64,000 nucleotides of DNA from Nonomuraea wenchangensis (GTDB lineage: Bacteria; Actinomycetota; Actinomycetes; Streptosporangiales; Streptosporangiaceae): positions 124,001 to 188,000 of the forward strand of contig NZ_FOHX01000021.1 in the NCBI RefSeq assembly GCF_900111685.1, written 5' to 3'. The notes beneath the pieces were generated by a model that was not told the DNA's origin, did no database searches, and saw only the letters and a list, made by a program, of their open reading frames with translations. This document shows positions 51,531 through 59,917 of the stretch, in pieces (the stretch's first letter is position 1; the number at the start of each line of letters is the position of its first letter). The position numbers were made by a program, and so were the translations under genes.

Positions 51531-53129
51531 GTGGACGCAGGCTGGGACCGGGCACGTGAGGCCGCGCGGCGCGTGGGGCGCGGCGTCGCCGACGCCGGTC
51601 GCGCCGCCGGACGGGCCGGCCGGGCCACCGCCGGAGGCACGGCCCGGGCGGGCCGGGCGACCGCGGGCGGCGTGCGGTCGGTCGGCAGGGCCACGCGGCG
51701 GCTGACGTACGCGGGCGGCGCGGGCCGCACCGGCCTGGGCCGGCTGATCGAGCTGTCGGCGGGCAACAGCGCCGGCGACGCCCTGGTGACGGTGGCGCTG
51801 GCCAGCACGGTCTTCTTCGGGGTGCCGGTCGGCGAGGCCCGCGGCTCGGTGGCGCTCTACCTCGTCATCACGATGTTGCCGTTCGCGCTGCTGGCGCCGT
51901 TCGTCGGGCCGATTCTCGACCGGTTCAGGTCCGGCCGCCGCTACGTGATGGCGGGCACGCTGTTCGGGCGGGGCCTGCTCTGCTTCGCGATGGCGGCGGC
52001 CGTCGGGCCCGGGGACCTGCCGACGCTGTTCATCGGGGCGCTCGGCGTGCTGGTGCTGTCGAAGGCGTACAACGTTTCGCGGGCGGCGATCATGCCGAAC
52101 GTGCTGCCCGCCGGCATCACGCTGGTGTCGGCGAACGCGAGGGTGGCGCTGTTCACGCTGGTCGCGGCGGGCGTGGCGGTGCCGATCGGCGCGGGGCTGA
52201 CCGCGTGGCTGGGCAGCGCCGTGGTGCTGCGCGTGGCGATGCTGGCCTTCCTGCTGCTCGGGGTCGTCGCGGTACGCCTGCCGCGCCACATCGACTCCCC
52301 CGACCTGGAGGAGGAGGGCTCCAGGCACCGCTGGAGGACGCTGCTGAAGGTGGGCCCCGCGGTCGCCGAGGCGGTCTGGGCCAACGTCGCCATCCGCGTC
52401 TTCTCCGGCTTCCTGCTGTTCTTCCTGCTGTTCCTGGTGCAGGACCACGCGGTGCCGTGGCTTTCGGGCCGGGACCCGTTCTTCGACGTGACGCGTACGA
52501 TCGCGCTGCTGGCCGGCGCGGCCGGGCTCGGCGGTCTGGCCGGCGCCGCCGTGGCCAACTGGACCCGCAACCACGCGCCGCAGCTCATCGTGCCGGCCGC
52601 GCTGGCCCTGACCCTCGTGACCGCCGTCGTGACGGCGCTGCTGTTCGGCGTCTGGACGGCGCTGGCGATCTCGCTGGTCACCGCGTTCGCGCAGGAGCTG
52701 GGCAAGCTCGCGCTCGACGCGATCGTGCAGCGCGAGATCGGCGAGGAGGTGCGTTCGTCCACGTTCGGGGTGGTCGAGGCGGTGCTGCAGCTCGCGTGGG
52801 TGTTCGGCGGGCTGGTCGGGCTGGTGCTGTCACTGACCCGTGGCGTGTCCGCCGGGCTGGTGGGGCTGGCGGCAGGGCTGGCCGCGGCGCTCGGCTGGGT
52901 GGTGTTCGCCCGCGTACGGCGGGTGCGCGCCGCGAAAGCCGAGGCGGCGAGGAAACACGGTTTGCACGACCCGGACGCCAACCCCGGCGGCTACTCCGCC
53001 GACCACGACGCGGCGGCGTCCGCGCCGACCGCCGAGTGGCCCGCGCCCGCGCCTGCACCAGCCGAGCGTGACCCCAGGCGCGGGGACACGCTCGACCCCA
53101 CCAAACCGCTGACCAACCCGTTCGGCTGA
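51531..53129 (+). CDS. MFS-type membrane protein with basic N-terminal repeat extension
   Basis: This 532-residue protein begins with a cytoplasmic extension of about 65 residues rich in Arg/Ala/Gly (pattern AGRAGRATAGGTARAGRATA), then about 12 membrane helices (from LIELSAGNSAGDALVTVALA onward) and a hydrophilic Pro/Ala-rich C-terminal tail of about 70 residues. It resembles the conserved actinobacterial MFS protein found beside DUF3027 genes, here divergent from that gene. The GTG start has no strong ribosome site. Substrate and the role of the basic extension are unknown; the latter could bind nucleic acid or acidic lipids. Confidence 0.85.
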   Translation: MDAGWDRAREAARRVGRGVADAGRAAGRAGRATAGGTARAGRATAGGVRSVGRATRRLTYAGGAGRTGLGRLIELSAGNSAGDALVTVALASTVFFGVPVGEARGSVALYLVITMLPFALLAPFVGPILDRFRSGRRYVMAGTLFGRGLLCFAMAAAVGPGDLPTLFIGALGVLVLSKAYNVSRAAIMPNVLPAGITLVSANARVALFTLVAAGVAVPIGAGLTAWLGSAVVLRVAMLAFLLLGVVAVRLPRHIDSPDLEEEGSRHRWRTLLKVGPAVAEAVWANVAIRVFSGFLLFFLLFLVQDHAVPWLSGRDPFFDVTRTIALLAGAAGLGGLAGAAVANWTRNHAPQLIVPAALALTLVTAVVTALLFGVWTALAISLVTAFAQELGKLALDAIVQREIGEEVRSSTFGVVEAVLQLAWVFGGLVGLVLSLTRGVSAGLVGLAAGLAAALGWVVFARVRRVRAAKAEAARKHGLHDPDANPGGYSADHDAAASAPTAEWPAPAPAPAERDPRRGDTLDPTKPLTNPFG

Positions 53130-53145
53130 GCGAGCCGGAGCGCGG

Positions 53146-53541
53146 CTACCCGTCGAGGTCGTCGGCGAGGGCTCGCAGCACCTGGGCGATCTTCTTGGCG
53201 TGCGCGGTGTCGGGGTGCTTGCCCCGCCGGTAGGTGCCCGAGACCTCGTCGAGCAGCTTGATGAGGTCCTCGACGATGACGACCATCTCGTCGGGCTTCT
53301 TCCGTTTGCCCTTCGGCTTGGGCTTGGCCAGGGTGGGCGGCTGCTCCAGGATCCGCACCGACAGCGCCTGCTGGCCGCGGCGGCCCTCGGCGACGCCGAA
53401 CTCGACCTTCTGGCCGGGCTTCAGCGGGCCGGTGCCAGGAGGCAGCGCGGAGGAATGCACGAAGACCTCACCGCCGTCGTCACGGGTGAGGAAGCCGAAT
53501 CCCTTGTCGGCGTCGTACCACTTGACCTTGCCACTCGGCAC
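53146..53541 (-). CDS. Cold-shock-domain protein with C-terminal extension
   Basis: This 131-residue protein has an N-terminal cold-shock domain (1-66) with the RNP motifs KGFGFLTRDD and VFVHSSALP, then a Lys/Pro-rich linker (KPKPKGKRKKPDE) and a helical tail of about 50 residues (VVIVEDLIKLLDEVSGTYRR). Plain CspA proteins end near residue 67, so the tail roughly doubles the protein; this form is known in actinobacteria. It binds single-stranded RNA or DNA. The start is a GTG. It is convergent with the MFS gene. Confidence 0.92.
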   Translation of the reverse strand: MPSGKVKWYDADKGFGFLTRDDGGEVFVHSSALPPGTGPLKPGQKVEFGVAEGRRGQQALSVRILEQPPTLAKPKPKGKRKKPDEMVVIVEDLIKLLDEVSGTYRRGKHPDTAHAKKIAQVLRALADDLDG

Positions 53542-53631
53542 AGGAGGACCTCGTTCAAACAGTCGAAAAGGCTGGATGGATGTAGGTTATGCCCCGAAGG
53601 GCGTCGGAGCGACCGGGTAAATGCCGATGAA

Positions 53632-54249
53632 TTACCCGACTTCATCGCGGCGGCACCAGCGGGCGTACCAACCGGCGAATTCGGTGAGGTCGGGAAGAGC
53701 CACATCCGCGCCGTGCGCGCGCAGCTCCTCCGCTGTGTACGGCCCCGTGGCGACGGCGACGCTCACGGCGCCTCCCGCGCGGGCCGCATCGATGTCCGCG
53801 ACATGGTCACCAACATAGGCGGCGGCGCCGAACCTCGCGAGTGCCGATCCTTTGCCCGCGCCGAACAGCGAGCCGACCACTTCGTCCACGGCCAGACCCA
53901 GCGCCTCGACGGTGCTGACGGCGTCGCGCGGGTTCTTGCCCGTCACCACGATGACCCGGCCGCCGGCCGCGCGGACGGCGGCGATCGCGTCGTGGGCGCC
54001 GTCCATGGCCGTGTGCACAGGAACCCCTATATCTGGATAAATCTCCCTATACAGGTCGGCGGCCTTCGCGACCTGCTCGACGGGCATCCAGTTGGCCAAC
54101 TCCGTCTCCAAAGGCGGCCCGAGCCGCCGCACCACGGCCGCGCTGTCGATCGGCACCCCCAAACGCGCCGACAGCTCGTCCATGGCGGCCGCAATCCCCA
54201 CTCGCGTATCCGCCAATGTCATGTCAAGGTCGAAACCTACCGATGTCAT
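53632..54249 (-). CDS. HAD-superfamily phosphatase (phosphoglycolate phosphatase-like)
   Basis: This 205-residue hydrolase has motif I SVGFDLDMTLADTR (nucleophile Asp), a helical cap (about 20-85), motif II VIVVTGK, Lys in AGKGSALARF and motif IV AAYVGDHVADIDAAR. It fits small-molecule phosphatases of the Gph group; the substrate is uncertain. The start is taken at ATG 54249 because motif I begins four residues later; the ribosome site is weak. Confidence 0.88.
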   Translation of the reverse strand: MTSVGFDLDMTLADTRVGIAAAMDELSARLGVPIDSAAVVRRLGPPLETELANWMPVEQVAKAADLYREIYPDIGVPVHTAMDGAHDAIAAVRAAGGRVIVVTGKNPRDAVSTVEALGLAVDEVVGSLFGAGKGSALARFGAAAYVGDHVADIDAARAGGAVSVAVATGPYTAEELRAHGADVALPDLTEFAGWYARWCRRDEVG

Positions 54250-54373
54250 CACCCGTGCAGGATGCCAAAGGCCGCTCGGCACCCGGTAACTCGCCTTGTT
54301 GTGGGATGGTGGGAATGGGAAGAAAGGATTTACTTATCGAAGGGGAGGGCCCGTCACCGGCTCGGCACCTGCT

Positions 54374-54427
54374 CGTTCCTGGCCCGTTCCTGGCTCGGTC
54401 CTGGCCCGGTCCGGCTCGGTCCTGGCG
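54374..54427 (+). repeat. Five tandem 11-bp repeats upstream of the TetR gene
   Basis: The units are CGTTCCTGGCC, CGTTCCTGGCT, CGGTCCTGGCC, CGGTCCGGCT (10 bases) and CGGTCCTGGCG. The 11-base period puts each unit on the same face of the helix, 20 bp upstream of the TetR operator. This could be an array of binding sites or simple slippage. Confidence 0.7.
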
Positions 54428-54446
54428 AGCCCGATCCGGCGCGCCG

Positions 54447-54474
54447 CTCCGTAACGACTACTCTCCTTACGGAG
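54447..54474. promoter_or_regulatory. Predicted TetR autoregulatory operator
   Basis: The perfect 8-base arms CTCCGTAA (54447-54454) and TTACGGAG (54467-54474) flank 12 bases that include a TACTCT -10 (54457-54462). The right arm ends in the ribosome site (GGAGG) of the TetR gene that starts at 54489. Confidence 0.7.
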
Positions 54475-54488
54475 GTATCAGGATAGAC

Positions 54489-55109
54489 ATGAGCAGATCC
54501 ACCCGTGAGCGGATCATCGATGAGTCCCTGCGGCTGTTCGCCGAGCGGGGCTACTCCGCCACTTCCGTGGCCGAGATCGAGGCCGCCTCAGGGCTGTCTC
54601 CCGGCGCCGGAGGGCTCTACAGGCACTTCAAGTCCAAGTACGAGGTGCTCGCCGCCGCCATCAACGAGCACGCCGCCCGTACCCGCAGTCAGGTGGCCGG
54701 CAGCCTGGCCGAGCTGAGCGCCATGGAGTCCTCCGCGGACCTGGAGGAGCGGCTGTCACTCGTCTGCCGGGCGGGGCTCGCCAAGGTGCGCGAGGAGTCG
54801 GAGCTGACCCGCGTCTTCTTCCGCGACCTCAGCCAGTTCCCCGAGCTGGTCGCCGTCGTACGGGACGGGCTGCTGCAGCCCATGTTCGACGCGATCGTCA
54901 CCTGGTTCCGCGCGCAGCCCGAATACCGCGACGTCGAGATCGACTGGTGGGGCATCGCGACGGTGCTCGGCGGCGCCGTGGTGCACTACCGGCTCTTCCA
55001 GGAGACGGTGGGCGAGCTGGCGGGGCACGCGGACAAGGAGCAGTTCGTGACGGCCTGGGTGCGGCTCGCCGTCGGGCTGCTGCCGACCCCGGCGCCGGCG
55101 GTGAGCTGA
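54489..55109 (+). CDS. TetR-family transcriptional regulator
   Basis: This 206-residue regulator has an N-terminal TetR HTH (RERIIDESLRLFAERGYSAT, then SVAEIEAASGLSPGAGGLYR, HFKSKYEVL) and a helical ligand domain. The ATG at 54489 follows GGAGG at 10 bases, and a perfect inverted repeat covers its promoter, so it probably represses itself. It is convergent with the HAAS-type membrane protein gene (10-bp gap). Its targets beyond itself are not evident. Confidence 0.92.
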   Translation: MSRSTRERIIDESLRLFAERGYSATSVAEIEAASGLSPGAGGLYRHFKSKYEVLAAAINEHAARTRSQVAGSLAELSAMESSADLEERLSLVCRAGLAKVREESELTRVFFRDLSQFPELVAVVRDGLLQPMFDAIVTWFRAQPEYRDVEIDWWGIATVLGGAVVHYRLFQETVGELAGHADKEQFVTAWVRLAVGLLPTPAPAVS

Positions 55110-55118
55110 GGCCGGCGG

Positions 55119-55937
55119 TCAGTCGAGGTCGAGCAGGCGGTAGGCCAGCCAGACCACGCCCAGCCCGGTGCCGATCATGAACATCGTGCCGCTCACGGCC
55201 CAGAACGCGGTCATGAACGTGTCGAAACCCGGCTCCGCGCCCACCCGCAGGCCGCCGACGAGCACGCCGCCGACCACATAGCCGAGCAGGGGCGCGCCCG
55301 CGCCCAGGAAGCGGTCGCGGACCTCCCAGCTCTCGCTCAGCAGCACGACCGCCGTGCCGGCCGCCCACACCACCAGGGGGACCGGGAAGATCGCCAGCGG
55401 CGGCAGCCCGAACGGCACCAGCAACGCGGCCACCACCAGGATCACCAGGGCGGCGGTCTCGCGCGGGTGCTCCTTGACGACGGTCCGCGCGTCCCTGCCG
55501 CCGGTGGCCATGGGGTTGGCCGTGGACATCGCGACCCTGCGCAGGCCCGCGAACGGCAGCCCCAGACTGGTCGGCCGGCTCACCCGGTGCTGCCCGGCCC
55601 TGCGGGGCGGGTGCGCGGGCGCGGTGTCGTCCCGGATGGCGGGAAACCGCCGCGTACCCTCCGGCCCGAGGCCGGCACGGGAACCACAGGCGGCGGCCTC
55701 GGGGGCGGATTCGGTGAGGCGGCGGGCCTCGCGGGCCACGAGCGCCGCCGGATCGCCGAACCTGTCCAGCACCTTCGCCACCGTACGCGGGTTCTCGCTG
55801 CCGCCCACCTCGGCCTCGATCCGGGCGCGCAGCCGCCTGGCGAAGTCCAGCCGCTGCTCGGAGCGCAACACGCCGTGGGCCGCGTCGGCGGCCCTCGAGA
55901 CGTAGTTCAGCACGAGCTGGTCGGCACGCTCTCTCAC
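55119..55937 (-). CDS. HAAS-type/permease-prefix membrane protein
   Basis: This 272-residue protein has an N-terminal helical domain of about 75 residues (LVLNYVSRAADAAHGVLRSE; RLDFARRLRARIEAEV; KVLDRFGDPAALVAREARRL) of the HAAS/permease-prefix kind, a variable linker, and four predicted membrane helices in the last 130 residues. HAAS modules often couple membrane proteins to PadR-type or sigma-factor control, but no such partner is adjacent. The GTG start at 55937 is uncertain. It is divergent from the helicase-associated gene. Confidence 0.7.
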   Translation of the reverse strand: MRERADQLVLNYVSRAADAAHGVLRSEQRLDFARRLRARIEAEVGGSENPRTVAKVLDRFGDPAALVAREARRLTESAPEAAACGSRAGLGPEGTRRFPAIRDDTAPAHPPRRAGQHRVSRPTSLGLPFAGLRRVAMSTANPMATGGRDARTVVKEHPRETAALVILVVAALLVPFGLPPLAIFPVPLVVWAAGTAVVLLSESWEVRDRFLGAGAPLLGYVVGGVLVGGLRVGAEPGFDTFMTAFWAVSGTMFMIGTGLGVVWLAYRLLDLD

Positions 55938-55973
55938 GTCTAGCCATGCTGCCCCAATCAGGGGGGACATACC

Positions 55974-58340
55974 ATGGCAACGATGGAGTTCACGGAGTGG
56001 ATCAGGGGACGCACCGACGACCAGTTGCGGGCGCTCGTCTCGTCGCGTCCCGAGCTGATCACTCCGGTGCCCGCGCACCTGGAGGGCCTGGCGTCGCGCG
56101 CGGCCAGCCCGTCGGCGATCGGCAGGGCGCTCGACCGGCTCGACCGGTTCACGCTGGCCGTCGTCGAGACCCTGGCGGTCCAGGACGGCCCCACGCCGAA
56201 GGAGTGCCTGAGCGCCCTCATCGCCGCGCCCCCGCCCCCGCCCCCGCCCAGCGGCCCGCAGGCCGCCGAGCCTGCGCTGTCGGCGGCGCTCGACCGGCTG
56301 CGCGAGCTCGCCCTCGTCTACGGCCCCGACGACGCGCTCGACCTCGGCCCCGGCGTACGCAAGGTGCTGGAGGACCCGGCCGGCCTGGGCCCGCGCGCGG
56401 TGGACGCCTTCCGGCACCACGCGCCCGAGCAGCTCGACGAAATGGCCGACGACATCGCCCCCGGCACCGCGGGCACCGGCAAGGAACGCCTGGCCGCGGC
56501 CCTCGCCGACCCCGCCGCGCTGCTCGCGTCCGTGTCGCAGGAGGCGCGGGCCGCGCTCGACCAGCTCACCTGGGGCCCGCCCACCGGCCGGGTGCCCAAC
56601 GCCCGGCGCGAGGTGCGCGTCGCGACCGCCCGTTCCCCCATAGAGGAGCTGCTGGCCCGCGGCCTGCTCGCGGCGACCGGCGAGGAGAGCGTGACGCTGC
56701 CCCGCGAGGTGGGCCTGCACCTGCGCGGCGGCCGGGTGCACCGCGGCCTGCCGGCCGAGCCGCCGCCGCTGGAGGGCCCCGAGCGCGACAGGGAGCTGGC
56801 CGACCGTACGGCGGCCGGGCAGGCGTTCATGTTCGTCCGCGCGGTCGAGGAGCTGTGCGAGCGGTGGAGCATCGAACCGCCGGGCGTGCTGCGCACGGGC
56901 GGGCTCGGCGTACGCGACCTGAAGCGCACGGCGACCGAGCTGGACCTGCCGGAGTGGGTGACGGCGCTGGTCGTCGAGGTGGCGCACGCGGCCGGGCTGA
57001 TCGCGGCCGGCGGCGGCGTGGACGGCGAGTGGCTGCCGACCCCCGGCTACGACCTGTGGCGGGTCAGGGGCACCGCCGACCGCTGGGTGGCGCTGGCCGC
57101 GGCCTGGCTGCACATGGACCGCGTGCCGGGCCTGGTGGGCGACCGGGACGAGCGTGACCGCCCGCTCAACGCCCTGCATGCCGATCTGCGCCGCGCCGCC
57201 GCGCCCGGGGTGCGGGCGGCGGCGCTGGGCGTGCTGGCGGCGGCGCCGGGGCGCGCGCCGTCCCGCGACGCGGTGCTCGAACGCCTGGCCTGGGAGCAGC
57301 CGCGCCGCCGGGGGCCGCTGCGCGAGCAGCTGACCGAGTTCGCCCTGCGCGAGGCCGAGCAGATCGGCGTGACCGGCCTGGGCGCGCTGTCCGGCCACGG
57401 GCGGGCGCTGCTGGAGGGCGGCGACACCGGGTCGGCGGCGGCCACGCTGGCGCCGCTGCTGCCCGAGCCGGTCGATCACGTGCTGCTGCAGGCCGACCTG
57501 ACCGCGGTCGCGCCCGGCCCGCTGACCAGCGAGCTCAACCGGTGGATGACGCTGACCGCCGACGTCGAGTCGAAGGGCGGGGCCACCGTCTACCGGTTCA
57601 GCGAGCAGTCGATCCGCCGGGCGCTCGACGCGGGCCACGGCGGCGAGGAGCTGCTGGCGATGCTGGCCCGCCACTCGGCCACGCCGATGCCGCAGGCGCT
57701 GTCCTACCTGGTGGGCGACGTGGCGCGGCGGCACGGGCGGATCCGGGTGGGCACGGCGAGCGCGTACGTCCGCTGCGACGACCCGGCGCTGCTCGACCAG
57801 ATCACCGCCGACCGGCGCTCGGCCGCGCTGCGGCTGCGCCGGCTCGCCCCGACGGTCATCGCCTCCCGCTCCTCGCGCGCGGCGCTGGTCGACTCGCTGC
57901 GGGCCATGGGCTACTCCCCGGTCGCCGAGTCGCTCGACGGCGACGTGATCATCTCGCAGCTCGACAGCAGGCGCACCGAGGCGGCGCCGCCGGTGCGCGC
58001 GGTGGCCTCGGCCAACGGCATCGACCCCCATGTGGCGGCGGCGGCCGTACGTGCGCTGCGCGCGGGCGACGCGGCGCATCTCGCCCGGCGCGAGCCCGCG
58101 GACGCCCCCGACGGCCAGATCCCGCGCGGCCCCGCGACCGCCACGATCTCGGCCCTGCAGGAGGCCATCAAGCAGGGCGTACGGGTGTGGATCGGCTATC
58201 TCGACTCGCAGGGCAACGCGACCTCGCGCATCCTGGAGCCGGCGAGGATGGAGGGCGGCTACCTGACCGCGTACGACGAGACCAGGGCCGCCGTCCACCG
58301 CTTCGCGCTGCACCGCATCACCGGCGTGGCGGGGGTCTAG
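55974..58340 (+). CDS. Helicase-associated protein (XPB/Ssl2 N-terminal-like, WYL-like end)
   Basis: This 788-residue protein resembles the conserved actinobacterial partner of the XPB helicase (Rv0862c next to ercc3 in Mycobacterium tuberculosis). The region about 480-680 corresponds to the helicase-associated domain found in XPB N-termini (VDHVLLQADLTAVAPGPLTS, then RFSEQSIRRALDAGHGGEEL and LVGDVARRHGRIRVGTASAY). The C-terminal 70 residues (IKQGVRVWIGYLDSQGNATS, then RILEPARMEGGYLTAYDE) look WYL-like. A poly-Pro stretch lies at residues 84-90. It may load or regulate the helicase encoded at 61970. GGGGGGA lies 6-7 bases before the ATG. Confidence 0.85.
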   Translation: MATMEFTEWIRGRTDDQLRALVSSRPELITPVPAHLEGLASRAASPSAIGRALDRLDRFTLAVVETLAVQDGPTPKECLSALIAAPPPPPPPSGPQAAEPALSAALDRLRELALVYGPDDALDLGPGVRKVLEDPAGLGPRAVDAFRHHAPEQLDEMADDIAPGTAGTGKERLAAALADPAALLASVSQEARAALDQLTWGPPTGRVPNARREVRVATARSPIEELLARGLLAATGEESVTLPREVGLHLRGGRVHRGLPAEPPPLEGPERDRELADRTAAGQAFMFVRAVEELCERWSIEPPGVLRTGGLGVRDLKRTATELDLPEWVTALVVEVAHAAGLIAAGGGVDGEWLPTPGYDLWRVRGTADRWVALAAAWLHMDRVPGLVGDRDERDRPLNALHADLRRAAAPGVRAAALGVLAAAPGRAPSRDAVLERLAWEQPRRRGPLREQLTEFALREAEQIGVTGLGALSGHGRALLEGGDTGSAAATLAPLLPEPVDHVLLQADLTAVAPGPLTSELNRWMTLTADVESKGGATVYRFSEQSIRRALDAGHGGEELLAMLARHSATPMPQALSYLVGDVARRHGRIRVGTASAYVRCDDPALLDQITADRRSAALRLRRLAPTVIASRSSRAALVDSLRAMGYSPVAESLDGDVIISQLDSRRTEAAPPVRAVASANGIDPHVAAAAVRALRAGDAAHLARREPADAPDGQIPRGPATATISALQEAIKQGVRVWIGYLDSQGNATSRILEPARMEGGYLTAYDETRAAVHRFALHRITGVAGV

Positions 58341-59671
58341 GCGTCCGGCCCCATCCGCCTGGCCACGGCCGCGGCCGGTCCGTCGCCGGCGGCCAGCCGC
58401 CGCAGGGCACGCCCGCAGTCGGCCGGGTAGCGCAGCGCCAGGTCGCCGCCCAGGGCCACGGCGGCCGTCGTGGCGCGGGCGGGGTCGGCCGCCCACTCCA
58501 GCGCCAGCCGGAGCGCCTTGGGGGCGAGGGTGTCGTCGGCGCACATGTAAGACAGCGCGTCCGCCGCCGCCAGCCGCTCCCCCGCCGTGCCCGCCGCCCA
58601 CACCTCCAGGAACTCGGCCCTCGCCTCCTTGAACGCGTAAGAGGCCAGCGCCGCCACGCCCTCGGCGGCCCGGGTGCGGACCTCGGGCTCCTCGGCGGTC
58701 AGCGACCTGACCCAGGCGCGCAGCGGCTGCCACAGCCAGAACCCGTACCGGGCGGCCAGCTCGGCCAGCACCTGCCCGCGGTGCTCCGGCGTCGGGAAGC
58801 CGGCCCGCCCGCCTGCGCGGCTGATGAGCGGGTGCGGCCCGGGTGGCGCGGGCGGGGCGCTCTCGTGCGCCTGCCAGATCGGGTCGAGCCGGGCGAGCCG
58901 CGCCTCGAAGGCCGCCTCCGGCAGCGGCGCGGTGAACGCCAGCGCCGCCGCGGCCAGCACCTCCCGCATGGCCGGCTTGGTGTCGAACCAGGCGGCGACC
59001 TCCTCGGCGGCCCGCGCCGCGCCCGGCGCGAGCCCGGCCGCCAGCCGGACGACCTGGGCGGGCGTGGGCAGCTCGGCCGCCCGGTGCCGGGCCTTGACGA
59101 GCGTGTCGGGCGCCACTCCCGCGCGCAGGTTGTACGTGCTGAGGCACAGGTCGAACAGCTCCCGGGGGTCGGGCGCGGCCCAGGGCTGCTCGACCTCCAC
59201 GGCCCGCGAGGGCGCGCCGTCGCGGGTGATGACGAGGTAGGAGCCGAGCTCGGCCAGCTCGCGCGCCAGGGCGGCCAGCTCGCCCGGGTCGGCGCCGGTG
59301 GCGATCCAGTCGTGCAGCAGGTAGGCCCGCCCCGGGGCGTACTCGGTCGCGCCGAGCAGCTCGGCGACGGTGCCGGCCGGCGACAGGACGGTGATCGTGC
59401 TCTCGGCCAGCGACATGCGCGACAGCAGGGCGAGTCCGCCGAGCCGCTTGCCGATCTCCTCCTCGCCCACGAGCACGAGCAGGTGGCGGGCCGCGAGCCT
59501 GCGGACGGCCTCGGGGAAGCAGGGCGGCTCCAGGTAGGAGCGCAGCAGGGCGTCGGCCTCCCGCCGGGCGAGCTTCCCGGGGACGGGCCGGACGTTCGCC
59601 GGCGGCGGGCGGCGCCGCGTGCGCGCGAAGTCGTCAAGGTCGAGCTCGCCTGGTTGAGGCGTGTCGGTCAC
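58337..59671 (-). CDS. Unknown protein with degenerate P-loop-like and helical-repeat regions
   Basis: I do not recognise this 444-residue protein. Residues about 60-160 look like the core of a STAND-type NTPase whose Walker A is degenerate (VGEEEIGKRLGGLALL), followed by STITVLSP and YLLHDWIATGADPG. Residues 230-440 are Ala/Leu-rich helices resembling HEAT-like repeats (ALASYAFKEARAEFLEVWAA). The GTG at 59671 has GAGGTGA 5-6 bases upstream. It is convergent with the helicase-associated gene (4-bp overlap) and divergent from the acyl-CoA ligase. It may be a non-catalytic signalling or scaffold ATPase relative. Confidence 0.7.
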   Translation of the reverse strand: MTDTPQPGELDLDDFARTRRRPPPANVRPVPGKLARREADALLRSYLEPPCFPEAVRRLAARHLLVLVGEEEIGKRLGGLALLSRMSLAESTITVLSPAGTVAELLGATEYAPGRAYLLHDWIATGADPGELAALARELAELGSYLVITRDGAPSRAVEVEQPWAAPDPRELFDLCLSTYNLRAGVAPDTLVKARHRAAELPTPAQVVRLAAGLAPGAARAAEEVAAWFDTKPAMREVLAAAALAFTAPLPEAAFEARLARLDPIWQAHESAPPAPPGPHPLISRAGGRAGFPTPEHRGQVLAELAARYGFWLWQPLRAWVRSLTAEEPEVRTRAAEGVAALASYAFKEARAEFLEVWAAGTAGERLAAADALSYMCADDTLAPKALRLALEWAADPARATTAAVALGGDLALRYPADCGRALRRLAAGDGPAAAVARRMGPDA

Positions 59672-59731
59672 GAAGTCACCTCGGAGCTGGACACGAAACT
59701 TGTCTCCACTAATTACCGCGCGAGCACGACA

Positions 59732-59769
59732 TTCTCCGTGCCGCACGAGTTTCTCGGTGCCGCACGAGC
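59732..59769. repeat. Two 19-bp direct repeats between divergent genes
   Basis: TTCTCCGTGCCGCACGAGT (59732-59750) is followed directly by TTCTCGGTGCCGCACGAGC (59751-59769), two mismatches in 19. They lie in the 246-bp promoter region between the STAND-like gene and the acyl-CoA ligase and could be tandem regulator sites. Confidence 0.7.
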
Positions 59770-59860
59770 CGGTCGCGCTGCGTCACCGTACCGGTCTGAC
59801 CAGGTGTTTCCTACCTGGGACTCCAAGTCGCATCCCAGATCTCCCACATTTACACGATCT

Positions 59861-59887
59861 AGGCCATCATGAAAACTCAAATGGCCT
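59861..59887 (+). promoter_or_regulatory. Hairpin with embedded mini-ORF before the acyl-CoA ligase
   Basis: AGGCCAT and ATGGCCT form perfect 7-base arms around 13 bases. Within it an ATG at 59871 opens a six-codon frame (Met-Lys-Thr-Gln-Met-Ala-stop). The AAGGAGA ribosome-site-like sequence follows at 59891. It could be an operator or a leader structure. Confidence 0.4.
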
Positions 59888-59917
59888 GAGAAGGAGATAT
59901 CACTTTATTTACTGACA

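Noticed and set aside
55938..59147. Long minus-strand extension upstream of the HAAS-type protein gene
   Set aside because: It runs antisense through the helicase-associated gene, has Arg/Gly/His-rich shadow composition and no start signals; only the part from 55937 downstream looks coding.
59887..59905. GAAGGAGATAT resembles the ribosome site of common expression vectors
   Set aside because: The flanking sequence is native to the locus with no vector or T7 promoter sequence; an 11-base match is expected for a strong ribosome site.
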